Positions 42,444 through 50,875 of a DNA stretch of 64,000 bases are shown piece after piece. Under the pieces are notes generated by a model that had not been told where the DNA came from, did not search any database, and was given only the letters and a program-made list of their open reading frames with translations. This stretch comes from Luteitalea sp. TBR-22 (GTDB lineage: Bacteria > Acidobacteriota > Vicinamibacteria > Vicinamibacterales > Vicinamibacteraceae), in contig NZ_AP024452.1 in NCBI RefSeq assembly GCF_016865485.1, positions 1,634,501-1,698,500 of the forward strand. The letters are read 5' to 3'. The translations under genes and the position numbers were made by a program. Within the stretch, counting starts at the first letter, position 1; each line of letters opens with the position of its first letter.

Positions 42444-43538
42444 ATGTCGCGACTCCCGCTTCCCACCGCCGTTGCCTGCCTGGCCCTCGTCCTGGTGTCG
42501 ATCGGGCTGGCGTCTCCGTCGGCTCAGGCTCCGGCGGCGCCCGGCGGTTTCGAAGCCATCCGCAAGATCGACGTGCATGCGCACGTCTACGAGGACATTC
42601 CGGCCGTCACGGTGATGCTGGCGCGCATCAACCTGCGCCTGGTCAACATCAGCAACCCGGGGACCGACGGGTTCCTCGACCTGATGCACCGCTTCAACGC
42701 CTCACTGGTGCAGGCGCACCCCCGCGAGTTCTCCTGGGCGTCGACCTTCGACCTCACCACGCGCGATCAGCCGCAGTACGGCGCGCGCGTCGCGGCCGCA
42801 CTCGACGAGTCGTTCGCGCAGGGCGCGGTCATGGTGAAGATCTGGAAGGAGGTCGGGCTCGAGCTGAAGCGACCCGACGGGACGTTCCTCCTGCCGGACG
42901 ACCCGCTGCTCGACCCCGTCTATCGCCATCTCGCCGACCGACGGAAGCCACTGCTCGCGCACCTGGCCGAGCCGCTCGAGGCGTGGCTGCCGCTCGATCC
43001 CGGCGGCGCGTATCACGCCTACTACTCGAAGAACCCCCAGTGGCATCTGTACCGGAAGGGCGGGTTCCCGAGCCACCAGGCCCTGATGGACTCGCGCGAC
43101 CACATCCTGGTGAAGCACCCCGGGCTGGTCGTCATCGGTGCGCACCTCGGGTCGATGGAGCACGACGTGGACGAGGTCGCACGGCGGCTCGATCGCTATC
43201 CGAACTTCCACGTCGAGGTGTCGGCTCGGACGCGATCTCTGGCGCGCCAGTCGTCTGCCAAGGTGCGGGCATTCTTCCTGAAGTACCAGGACCGGATCCT
43301 CTACGGCACCGACCAGTCGTGGCGCCCCTACCGGACGCCGGCCGTCGTCCCGACCGACGCCGAGCGCGCCGCCTTTGCCGCCTCGCTCGAGGCGCAGTAC
43401 CGGCGCGACTGGGCGTACTACGCAGGGACGGGGCCGATGGAGTACGGCACCACGAAGACCCAGGCGCTGGCGCTGCCGCGCGAGGTGCTGGAGAAGTTCT
43501 ACTGGAAGAACGCCGAACGGTTGATTGGCGTGAAGTGA
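42444..43538 (+). CDS. Secreted amidohydrolase-superfamily protein (TIM-barrel, amidohydrolase_2 type)
   Basis: A 364-residue protein with signal peptide MSRLPLPTAVACLALVLVSIGLASPSAQA. Metal-site motifs: IRKIDVHAHVYED (HxH), VMVKIWKEVGLE (Lys region), KPLLAHLAEP (His), LVVIGAHLGSMEHD (His) and ILYGTDQSWR (Asp). The architecture matches the ACMSD/decarboxylase-like amidohydrolase_2 group, which can be hydrolases or non-oxidative decarboxylases. A paralogue with the same layout is at 56708. It may be controlled by the terminator just upstream. Confidence 0.9.
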   Translation: MSRLPLPTAVACLALVLVSIGLASPSAQAPAAPGGFEAIRKIDVHAHVYEDIPAVTVMLARINLRLVNISNPGTDGFLDLMHRFNASLVQAHPREFSWASTFDLTTRDQPQYGARVAAALDESFAQGAVMVKIWKEVGLELKRPDGTFLLPDDPLLDPVYRHLADRRKPLLAHLAEPLEAWLPLDPGGAYHAYYSKNPQWHLYRKGGFPSHQALMDSRDHILVKHPGLVVIGAHLGSMEHDVDEVARRLDRYPNFHVEVSARTRSLARQSSAKVRAFFLKYQDRILYGTDQSWRPYRTPAVVPTDAERAAFAASLEAQYRRDWAYYAGTGPMEYGTTKTQALALPREVLEKFYWKNAERLIGVK

Positions 43539-43547
43539 GCCGCGACG

Positions 43548-43589
43548 GCCTGCGTCGGTCGGCCTCCGGCCTGCGACGGCCGGTCGGCA
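43548..43589. repeat. Degenerate heptamer array between convergent genes
   Basis: Six 7-base units (GCCTGCG, TCGGTCG, GCCTCCG, GCCTGCG, ACGGCCG, GTCGGCA) begin nine bases after the amidohydrolase stop. The units can also pair as imperfect hairpins. Confidence 0.4.
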
Positions 43590-43616
43590 TCCCGGCAACC
43601 GCGGCAGTGCCGCATC

Positions 43617-44912
43617 CTACGACCCTCGCGCCCACTCCGGCGGGTTGCTGAGGCGGTAGAGCATCTCGCCGGCCTTGCGCACCAGCAGCACGCCTTCATC
43701 CTCGCGATCGGCGAAGGCTTCCTTGTCGATCGTCGCCGGGTCGCGGTAGCCCAGGTTGATCTGCCGGCAGATGTGCTCGGGGATCCGGCTGGCCACCGTC
43801 ACCGTGATGCGGCAGCGCTCGACGCCGTCCTCGTAGGTGCCCACGCCGCGCACGTGCGTCGAGTGCGCGAGCACGCCCCAGGGCTTGCCCTTGAATCGAT
43901 CCCACTGGCCGCGGAAGTAGTCCCGGCAGTGATAGCCCACCTCGAGCAGCAAGCGCCCGTGCGTGACCGACACCTCCGAGATGTGCGGGGCGTAGATGAT
44001 CAACTCCCCGCCGTCGGCGACGACGGGCTCGAGCTTGTACATGCCCTTGCCACCGGTCCAGAGGTCCTCGTACATCGGCGGCACGCACGACAGCACCGTG
44101 TGGAACGGGCGGTCCTTGTAGACGATGTGTGTCCGCCGCGAGACCTCGCTGGCCTCGGTCCAGGCGGCCTCGGGCGTGCCGCCCACGATGCCCGCGAGGC
44201 TGCCGTCGGGCCGCACCACCAGGCACACGCACGCCTTGGGCACCGGCACCAGCGCGCCAGCCGCATCGACAACCTTGCGCACCGGCGTCCACTTGCTGCC
44301 GATGATCATCGGGTTGGTCACCACGGCGCCCAGCCAGTGGAAGAAGTTCAGGATGTCGGGCCCGCTGACGCCGGGAAACAGGTACTTGTTGCCGCCCGAG
44401 AAGCCGACCACCTCGTGCGGGAACACCGGCCCGATGATGACGATGCGGTCGTAGTCGAGGACGCGCCTGTTGATCTCGACGGGCACGTCGATGTCGAACG
44501 CGCCATCGGTGAGCTCGTGGATGCGCGCGGCCGAGAGCACGCCGACGCGCTGGAGCGCCGCGGGGTTGTCCCACTCGTGGTTGTAGAACGCCACGTCGCG
44601 ATACCGCGTCTGCCGCGCCTCCATCGTCATGTCGAGGCGACGACAGATGGCCTCCTCGGACATCGGCTGGTGGGTGCCCAGGGCGATCATCACGTCGATG
44701 CGGGCGACGGCGCCGGCGAGTTGATCGAAGAGCTGACGGAAGACCAGGCCCACCGGGGCCGTTCGCGTGCCGTCGGGCACGATGGCCAGCACGCGCTGGC
44801 CGCGCCACTCGTCGACCGGGCAGGTGCGCGCCAGGACGGCGGCGACCTCATCGACCGAGACGGCCGTGCCGGGCGCGGCGATGGCAGACGGACATTGGGC
44901 AGCGTCGATCAC
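43617..44912 (-). CDS. LarA-family (nickel-pincer) racemase-like protein
   Basis: A 431-residue LarA/DUF2088 protein. Signature blocks are VLAIVPDGTRTAPVG, VMIALGTHQPMSEE (catalytic-type His), and FPHEVVGFSGGNKYLFPGVSG, with the His and the Lys that anchors the nickel-pincer cofactor. Later come NPMIIGSKWTPVRK and MYKLEPVVADGGELIIYAPH. LarA homologues racemise or epimerise 2-hydroxy acids. The cofactor synthesis genes larB, larC and larE are not in the window, so they must be elsewhere if this enzyme is active. Relatives act on varied hydroxy acids, so the substrate is left open. Confidence 0.88.
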   Translation of the reverse strand: MIDAAQCPSAIAAPGTAVSVDEVAAVLARTCPVDEWRGQRVLAIVPDGTRTAPVGLVFRQLFDQLAGAVARIDVMIALGTHQPMSEEAICRRLDMTMEARQTRYRDVAFYNHEWDNPAALQRVGVLSAARIHELTDGAFDIDVPVEINRRVLDYDRIVIIGPVFPHEVVGFSGGNKYLFPGVSGPDILNFFHWLGAVVTNPMIIGSKWTPVRKVVDAAGALVPVPKACVCLVVRPDGSLAGIVGGTPEAAWTEASEVSRRTHIVYKDRPFHTVLSCVPPMYEDLWTGGKGMYKLEPVVADGGELIIYAPHISEVSVTHGRLLLEVGYHCRDYFRGQWDRFKGKPWGVLAHSTHVRGVGTYEDGVERCRITVTVASRIPEHICRQINLGYRDPATIDKEAFADREDEGVLLVRKAGEMLYRLSNPPEWARGS

Positions 44913-44921
44913 GGGGGGGAT

Positions 44922-45019
44922 CTTAACGCTTAACGTTTGACGTTTGACGGTTGACGGCTGACGGTTGACGGTTGACGTTCGGCGCCTGACGGTTGGCGGT
45001 TGACGTTCGACGGTGAGCG
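44922..45019. repeat. Long heptamer array, GTTGACG type (14 units)
   Basis: Fourteen in-register 7-base units run through most of the gap: CTTAACG twice, TTTGACG twice, then GTTGACG-type units with one to three changes, ending near GTGAGCG. The core TGACGTT is the reverse complement of the AACGTCA unit at 29084 and 54244. It lies between the racemase start and the GNAT stop. Confidence 0.75.
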
Positions 45020-45054
45020 CGTGAGGTCACCGGTGGACCCTGGCGGGTCACACG

Positions 45055-45963
45055 TCACCCGAACTCCGGTCCCACGATCGCGAAGAGTCGGGCAGGGTCG
45101 GCCACCGGACGACCATCGCCGCGGTACATGCGGGTGAACGGGCGCTGGGCGGTAAAACCCAGGGCCTCGAGCCCGTCGCGCCAACTGGCACGGCCGCCGA
45201 CGATGTCGATGACGATCGCCGGTGGAGCCGCTGATGCCAGGCACGAGCGGAGCAGGCCGAGGGCCACGCCCGTCGATGGCGCCACCACCGGCCCGAGGTG
45301 CGTGAACTGGTGACCGGGTCGGCCCAGCAGCACGCCGTCGATGCCCGCCGGACCTTCGTGCACCCACGCCAGATCCGGGGCGCCTTCGATCAGCCACGCG
45401 AGGAGGGCGCGCCTGTCGAGCCCGGTCGCCCTCGCGTCGACGACGGCGATGGCGGCAAGGTCGCCGGGCGTCGCGGGCCGGACGCCCGTCACGCTTCCGG
45501 CCGGCACGGGCGCGTGCGACAGCCGTTCGAGGCGCGTGAGCGTGCCCGCCTCGACGAAGCCGAGCTTCTCGTAAAGAGGACGGCCGAGCGGCGTCGCATC
45601 CAGGCCGACGACGGGCACGTCGGCCACCGAGGCCAGGCCGCGTTCGAGCAGCGCCGTGCCGAGACCCTGCCCGCGGGACTCCGGCTCGACCAGCACCATC
45701 GACAGCCAGGCGACGTCGGCATCCGGGACGAGGATCGGCGGGCGGGCGCCGAAGTCGACGCCAGCATCGTCCCGCCACCTGCGGAATCGGGTCGTGGCCA
45801 CCGAGCCGGTCACATGGCCGTCGGCGGTCGTCGCGACGATCGCGCGACCGGAGGTGCCATCGAGGAAGCGGGCCCAGTCACGGGCGGTCTGGTTCCACCG
45901 GCTCAGCCGGCACAGGCGCAGGCCGGCGTCGATGTCGGCCTGGGTCATGGATCTGAATGGCAT
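45055..45963 (-). CDS. GNAT-family N-acetyltransferase (tandem acetyltransferase domains)
   Basis: A 302-residue protein. The N-terminal GNAT domain is complete: MTQADIDAGLRLCRLSRWNQ, WLSMVLVEPESRGQGLGTALL (acetyl-CoA loop) and GLDATPLGRPLYEKLGFVEAG. The C-terminal half (VRPATPGDLAAIAVVDARA ... RMYRGDGRP) looks like the second, ligand-binding acetyltransferase-like domain of the YitI type. ATG 45963 is chosen because the domain begins there. The divergent epimerase starts 41 bases away, so the two genes share a very short promoter region. The substrate is unknown. Confidence 0.88.
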   Translation of the reverse strand: MPFRSMTQADIDAGLRLCRLSRWNQTARDWARFLDGTSGRAIVATTADGHVTGSVATTRFRRWRDDAGVDFGARPPILVPDADVAWLSMVLVEPESRGQGLGTALLERGLASVADVPVVGLDATPLGRPLYEKLGFVEAGTLTRLERLSHAPVPAGSVTGVRPATPGDLAAIAVVDARATGLDRRALLAWLIEGAPDLAWVHEGPAGIDGVLLGRPGHQFTHLGPVVAPSTGVALGLLRSCLASAAPPAIVIDIVGGRASWRDGLEALGFTAQRPFTRMYRGDGRPVADPARLFAIVGPEFG

Positions 45964-46004
45964 GGCAAGTGGTGGGGCCGTGGGCGATCTAGAATGCGCC
46001 CCAC

Positions 46005-47063
46005 ATGCCCGACGCGTCTTCCTCAAGTACATCATGGCCCACCTCGATCGTCGACGAGGCCCGACTCGACGACCTCCTGAGCACCCCCACGCCGGCGGCT
46101 GTCGAAGCCCTGCGCCGCCTGCCGGGCGACGTCATCGTGCTCGGGGTGGCGGGCAAGATGGGGCCGACGCTGGCGCGGATGGTCCGCCGCGCCGCTGACG
46201 AGGCCGGGACGCCGCGACGGGTCATCGGCGTATCGCGTTTCTCCGAGCCTGCCCACCAGGCGGCGTTGCAGGCGGTGGGCGTCGAGACCATCCGCTGCGA
46301 CCTGCTCGATGAGGCGGCGGTCGCCGCGCTGCCCGACGCGCCGAACGTGATCTACATGGCCGGCCGGAAGTTCGGATCCACGGGTGTCGAGTCGCTCACG
46401 TGGGCGATGAACACGTGGCTGCCGGCCGTCGTCTGCAAGCGTTACGCGGCCAGTCGCATCGCGGCGTTCTCCACCGGCAACGTCTACGGACTCACGGCCG
46501 CGGGACGCGGCGGCTCACGGGAGGACGACACGCCCGCGCCGGTCGGCGAGTACGCCATGAGTTGCCTCGGGCGCGAGCGGATGTTCGAGCATTTCAGCCG
46601 CACGCACGGCACGCCGGTCAGCATCCTGCGCCTGAACTACGCCACGGAGATGCGCTACGGGCTGCTCGTCGACCTGGCGCGCAAGGTGATGGCGGGCACG
46701 CCGATCGATCTCGCGATGGGCTACTTCAACGTGATCTGGCAGGGCGACGCCAATGGCATGGCCATCGCCTCGCTGCTCCACGCGTCGTCGCCGCCGTACG
46801 TGGTCAACCTCGCCGGGCCCGAGGAACTCACGGTGCGGGCGGTGTGCGCAGCCTTCGGCGAGCGGTTCTCACGCCCGCCGGTCCTGGTGGGCGCCGAGGC
46901 CCCGGACGCGCTCCTCAGCAACGGGGCGAAGGGCTGGCGAGACCTGGGCGCGCCGCGGGTGCCGCTCGCGCAACTGATCGACTGGACGGCCGACTGGGTG
47001 GCGCGCGGCGGCGCCAGCCTCGGCAAGCCGACGCACTTCGAGTCGCGGGACGGGCGGTTCTGA
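46005..47063 (+). CDS. NAD-dependent epimerase/dehydratase-family protein
   Basis: A 352-residue short-chain-dehydrogenase-type protein. The cofactor loop is VIVLGVAGKMGPTLARMV, a variant of GxxGxxG. VIGVSRFSEP follows, then NVIYMAGRKFG and a Ser/Thr strand RIAAFSTGNVYG. The usual catalytic YxxxK reads YAMSC followed by LGRERMFEHF, so the Lys is absent at the normal place. It may work by a modified mechanism. The C-terminal part (PYVVNLAGPEELTVRAVC) is substrate-binding. Its TGA overlaps the next ATG, so it is the first of a three-gene operon with a DapA-like lyase and an amidohydrolase. Confidence 0.88.
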   Translation: MPDASSSSTSWPTSIVDEARLDDLLSTPTPAAVEALRRLPGDVIVLGVAGKMGPTLARMVRRAADEAGTPRRVIGVSRFSEPAHQAALQAVGVETIRCDLLDEAAVAALPDAPNVIYMAGRKFGSTGVESLTWAMNTWLPAVVCKRYAASRIAAFSTGNVYGLTAAGRGGSREDDTPAPVGEYAMSCLGRERMFEHFSRTHGTPVSILRLNYATEMRYGLLVDLARKVMAGTPIDLAMGYFNVIWQGDANGMAIASLLHASSPPYVVNLAGPEELTVRAVCAAFGERFSRPPVLVGAEAPDALLSNGAKGWRDLGAPRVPLAQLIDWTADWVARGGASLGKPTHFESRDGRF

Positions 47064-48106
47064 TGGAGACGCGGATTCGCACGGTACTCGCGTCGGGCGT
47101 GGCCATCCCGGCGCATCCCCTGGCCCTGTCTCCGGAGGGCCGTTTCGACGAGCGGCGACAGCGCGCCCTGACGCGGTACTACGCCACGGCCGGCGCCGGC
47201 GGCCTCGCGGTCGGCGTGCACACGACGCAGTTCGCGATCCGGCGGGCCGACGTCGGCCTCTTCGAGCCCGTGCTGTCGCTGGCGCGCGAGGAGATGGACC
47301 GCGCCGACGCCACCCGCGAGGTCCCGCTCGTCCGCATCGGCGGCGTGTGCGGCGACACGCGACAGGCATGTGCCGAGGCGGAATTGCTGTCGTCGCTCGG
47401 CTATCACGCCGGGTTGCTCAGCCTCGCGGCGCTGTCGACCGCCGACGATGACGCGCTGGTCGCGCACTGCGAGGCGGTCGCGGCGCGCATCCCCGTCGTC
47501 GGCTTCTATCTCCAGCCCTCGGTCGGTGGCCGGCGCCTGCCGTACTCGTTCTGGCGTCGCTTCGCCGAGATCCCCGGCGTCGTGGCCATCAAGATCGCGC
47601 CGTTCAACCGGTACCAGACGCTCGACGTCGTGCGCGCCGTGATGGACGCCGGGCGCGACGACATCACCCTCTACACCGGCAACGACGACAACATCGTCGC
47701 CGACCTCGTCACGGCGTTTCCGGGGCCGGGCGGCCAGACCCGCCGCATCGCCGGCGGCCTGCTCGGGCACTGGGCCGTGTGGACGTCCGGGGCCGTGCGG
47801 TTGCTGGCCGAGTGCCAGGCGGCCGCGGCCGCGCCTGCCGTGCCGGCGTCGCTGCTGGCCACCGGCGTCGAGGTGACCGATGCCAACGCGGCCTTCTTCG
47901 ACGCCGCCAACGGCTTTGCCGGCTGCATCGCCGGCATCCACGAGGTCCTGCGCCGGCAGGGCCTGCTGGCGACGACCCGGTGCCTCGACGCGCACGAGGT
48001 GCTGAGCCCCGGGCAGGCCGACGAGATCGATCGCGTGTACCGCGCCTACCCGCACCTGGCCGACGACGAGTTCGTGGCCGCGCACCTGGACGACTGGTTG
48101 CGATGA
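47063..48106 (+). CDS. Dihydrodipicolinate synthase (DapA)-like aldolase/lyase
   Basis: A 347-residue protein of the DapA/N-acetylneuraminate lyase superfamily. It keeps the Schiff-base Lys in VVAIKIAPFNRYQT and the TIM-barrel course (LTRYYATAGAGGLAVGVH; VVGFYLQPSVGGRRLPYSFW; ITLYTGNDDNIV). The GTTGE and YNxPxRT motifs of true DapA are replaced, so it is not the lysine enzyme but probably a keto-acid aldolase or dehydratase of catabolism. The start overlaps the epimerase stop (ATG at its final base) and its own stop overlaps the next ATG. Confidence 0.87.
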   Translation: METRIRTVLASGVAIPAHPLALSPEGRFDERRQRALTRYYATAGAGGLAVGVHTTQFAIRRADVGLFEPVLSLAREEMDRADATREVPLVRIGGVCGDTRQACAEAELLSSLGYHAGLLSLAALSTADDDALVAHCEAVAARIPVVGFYLQPSVGGRRLPYSFWRRFAEIPGVVAIKIAPFNRYQTLDVVRAVMDAGRDDITLYTGNDDNIVADLVTAFPGPGGQTRRIAGGLLGHWAVWTSGAVRLLAECQAAAAAPAVPASLLATGVEVTDANAAFFDAANGFAGCIAGIHEVLRRQGLLATTRCLDAHEVLSPGQADEIDRVYRAYPHLADDEFVAAHLDDWLR

Positions 48107-49830
48107 GGCGGCGCGCGCTGCTGGGGCTGACGATCGTCGCTGGCCTCGCCTGGGCCCTGCTCGCGCCACTCGCGGCGCAGCGCACGGGAGACCCTGCCGA
48201 TCTCGTGGTCGTCAACGGCACGGTCGTCACCCTCGATCGCGCCGACAGTCGGGCGCAGGCGATCGCCATTCACCACGGCCGCATCGTGGCGGTGGGCAGC
48301 GACGCGGCGGTGCGCGCGTGGGCCGGGCCGTCGACCCAGGTGATCGACGCGCGCGGTCGCACCGTCATTCCTGGGCTGATCGACAGCCACGTGCATGCGC
48401 TCGGCGCGGCGCCAGTGGAGGCCGTGCGACCGTTCCGGACGCTGTCGTCGGTGCAGGAACTGCAGGCGTGGATCCGCGACGAAGCGACGCGTTCGCCGGG
48501 GACGGGCTGGATCTGGAGCCCGCGCGTGTATCCGACGCGGCTGAAGGAAGGGCGCTTTCCGACCCGTGAGGAACTCGACGCGGCCGTCGCGGACCGTCCG
48601 GTCGTCGCCGATGGCGCCTATGCCTTCGTGCTGAACACGGCGGCACTGCGCGCGGCAGGCATCACCGCCGAGGCGCCGGACCCGGCAGGCGCGCAGATCG
48701 TGCGTGGCCCCGGCGGCGAGCCGACCGGGCTGCTGCGCAACGCCCGCAGCGCCCTGTCCCGCTACCTGCCGGCGCCCACGGCGGCGCTGCCGCTCGCGGA
48801 GATCGAGGCGTTGCATCGCGTGTACCTCGAGTCGGGCATCACCAGTGTGATCGAGCGCGGCGCCACCGTGGCCGGCTATCGCGCGTACGAGGCGCTGAAG
48901 GCGAGCGGACGTCTCCACGTGCGCGCCACCGTCACGCTGATGCTCCCGGCCGGCCTGCAGGTCTCCGACGTGGCGCGGGTGATCGACGCGCTGCCGCTGC
49001 AGCCGGGCCAGGGTGACGATCGGCTGAAGGTCGGGCCGCTGAAGCTCACCGTCGATGGCGGGATCCTGCTCGGCACCTCGTACATGCGTGAGCCATACGG
49101 GCCACGGTCGCGCGCCCTCTACGGCGTGCAGGGCGATGACTACCGCGGCTTCCTGTCTGCCTCGCCCGCGGTCATCCACGAGGTGATGAAGGTCGGCCAC
49201 GCGCGTGGGTGGCAGATGAGCGCCCACGTGACCGGTGATGCCGGCGTGGACGTGGTGCTCGATGCGTTCGAGGCGGCGCAGCGCGCGCACCCGCGCCCCG
49301 ACCCGAGGCACACGTTGATCCACGCCTACTTTCCGACGCCCGAGGTGGCCAGGCGCGTGGCGGCACTCGGCGTGCAGGTGGACACGCAGCCGGCCTGGTT
49401 CTACAAGGACGCCGACGCGCTGCTCGGCGCGCTCGGCTCGCCGCGCCTGCAGCACTTCATCGGCGTGAAGACGTGGCGGGATGCGGGCGTGCGCGTCGCG
49501 CTCAACACCGACCACATGTTCGGCGCCGACCGCGACACGGCGATGAACCCCTTCAACCCGTTCCTGACGATCGCCACGGCGGTCACGCGTCGCACCGAGT
49601 CGGGACGACGGATCGGCGCGGCGGAGGCGGTCAGCCGCCTCGAGGCCCTGCGCATGATGACCATCGACGCGGCCGCCCTGAGCTTCGACGAGGCCAACCG
49701 TGGATCGATCGAGGTGGGGAAGCTGGGCGACCTCGCCATCCTCTCCGACGACCTGCTCACCTGCCCGGCAGACCGGATTCGGCACATCAAGGCCGACGTG
49801 ACGATCGTCGGCGGGCAGGTGGTGCGGTAG
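48103..49830 (+). CDS. Secreted amidohydrolase family 3 protein
   Basis: A 575-residue protein with an export signal (MRRRALLGLTIVAGLAWALLAPLAA). The sequence DLVVVNGTVVTLDRADSRAQAIAI and VIPGLIDSHVHALG (metal HxH) open the barrel. Later motifs are VGPLKLTVDGGILLGTS, MSAHVTGDAGVDVVLD (His), TLIHAYFPTP (His) and VALNTDHMFGADRD (Asp). This is the amidohydrolase_3 group, which includes N-substituted formamide deformylase-like enzymes and LAF3 homologues. The ATG overlaps the DapA-like stop as ATGA. The operon may cleave an amide outside the cell and process the product inside (inference). Confidence 0.9.
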   Translation: MRRRALLGLTIVAGLAWALLAPLAAQRTGDPADLVVVNGTVVTLDRADSRAQAIAIHHGRIVAVGSDAAVRAWAGPSTQVIDARGRTVIPGLIDSHVHALGAAPVEAVRPFRTLSSVQELQAWIRDEATRSPGTGWIWSPRVYPTRLKEGRFPTREELDAAVADRPVVADGAYAFVLNTAALRAAGITAEAPDPAGAQIVRGPGGEPTGLLRNARSALSRYLPAPTAALPLAEIEALHRVYLESGITSVIERGATVAGYRAYEALKASGRLHVRATVTLMLPAGLQVSDVARVIDALPLQPGQGDDRLKVGPLKLTVDGGILLGTSYMREPYGPRSRALYGVQGDDYRGFLSASPAVIHEVMKVGHARGWQMSAHVTGDAGVDVVLDAFEAAQRAHPRPDPRHTLIHAYFPTPEVARRVAALGVQVDTQPAWFYKDADALLGALGSPRLQHFIGVKTWRDAGVRVALNTDHMFGADRDTAMNPFNPFLTIATAVTRRTESGRRIGAAEAVSRLEALRMMTIDAAALSFDEANRGSIEVGKLGDLAILSDDLLTCPADRIRHIKADVTIVGGQVVR

Positions 49831-49831
49831 G

Positions 49832-50785
49832 TCAGCGGAAAGCGGCCGGTATCGCGGCCAGCAGGCCGGCGTCCATGGCCCAGATGATCGCCCCGCCGGC
49901 GCCGAGCAGCAGCACACCGAAGATGGCGACTGCAGCCACGGAACTCGGCAGGGCGGTGGCGCGCCACGACAACTCGGACGGCGGGCCGAGGGCCACCGTC
50001 ACGCGCGTCGCCGCCAGGCCGCCGGGTCCGGGCACGATGGCCTGCAGTTCCGGCGACCAATGGCCCACGACCGACACCTCCTGGCCGACCGGCACCAGGC
50101 CTTCGTCCATCTGCAACGAGGCCGGGGCGGTGGCGCCCTCGCGGCCCCAGTCGAGTCGCACACCGCGCGGCTGCGGCTCGACATGCGCCGCGGTCATCGC
50201 CGAGAAGATGGACGGCAGGGTGCTGACCGAGAACGGCTGGAACCTGGTCGCCCCGACCCACGCCTGGGCATTGGCACGGACCTCCGGTGGTCGCGGCATG
50301 TCCTTGCGCACGTCGACGAGGTCGGGCAGTGCCAGCACGCGCACCGACCGGCCACCGGATTCCACGACGAAGGGCTGCGTAGCGAGGCCGAGCCACATCA
50401 CCGTGATGCCTCGTCGCTGCCCGAACGACAGCTTGTGTCGCCGGTAGAGGCGGTACTCGTAGGCCACGCAGGGCGTGCCCGTCAGCGGCGACACGAACGG
50501 GGTGCCACTCTCGGGGCGCGCGACGCCGGTGACCATCATCGGGCCGCCCTCGACCGGTGGCGTTCCGGTCGCCGCGCGCGCGAGGATGGCATCGCGCGAC
50601 TGGTCGCCCTGGCCGTACCCGCGGATCAGGTGCAGGAAATTCGAGGCGCCCAGGGTGATCAGCGACGACGCCAGCACCGACGCCCACGGCCGGAGTGGCT
50701 CGGCGATGTCGTCGCCGAACGCGCGCTCCAGGGCGAACGACAGGCCGGCGATTGCGGCGAGGTGACCGAGGCAGCCGATCACCAT
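49832..50785 (-). CDS. Membrane protein with GIDE/MULAN-like domain
   Basis: A 317-residue protein. Two hydrophobic N-terminal segments (~1-20 and ~32-52) and one C-terminal segment (~283-308) flank a soluble middle part. That part resembles the GIDE domain of mitochondrial MULAN E3 ligases (MMVTGVARPESGTPFVSPLTG, then PCVAYEYRLYRRHK), a match made from memory of the pattern. No RING finger is present, so it is not a ubiquitin ligase. Bacterial GIDE-type proteins have no established role. The gene converges with the amidohydrolase, only one base between stops. Confidence 0.7.
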   Translation of the reverse strand: MVIGCLGHLAAIAGLSFALERAFGDDIAEPLRPWASVLASSLITLGASNFLHLIRGYGQGDQSRDAILARAATGTPPVEGGPMMVTGVARPESGTPFVSPLTGTPCVAYEYRLYRRHKLSFGQRRGITVMWLGLATQPFVVESGGRSVRVLALPDLVDVRKDMPRPPEVRANAQAWVGATRFQPFSVSTLPSIFSAMTAAHVEPQPRGVRLDWGREGATAPASLQMDEGLVPVGQEVSVVGHWSPELQAIVPGPGGLAATRVTVALGPPSELSWRATALPSSVAAVAIFGVLLLGAGGAIIWAMDAGLLAAIPAAFR

Positions 50786-50805
50786 GTCATGCCTCGGATC
50801 TCATG

Positions 50806-50868
50806 CCCGCACTCCCGCACTCCCGACTCCCGACTCCCGACTCCCGACTCCCGACTCCCGACTCCCGT
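50806..50868. repeat. Heptamer array CCCGACT x6 with two 8-base units
   Basis: Two CCCGCACT 8-mers are followed by six exact CCCGACT 7-mers (50822-50863) and a partial. The array ends 7 bases before the FAD oxidase stop and fills most of the 90-base gap. The inverse form is at 13040-13067. Confidence 0.85.
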
Positions 50869-50875
50869 TCCCCCC

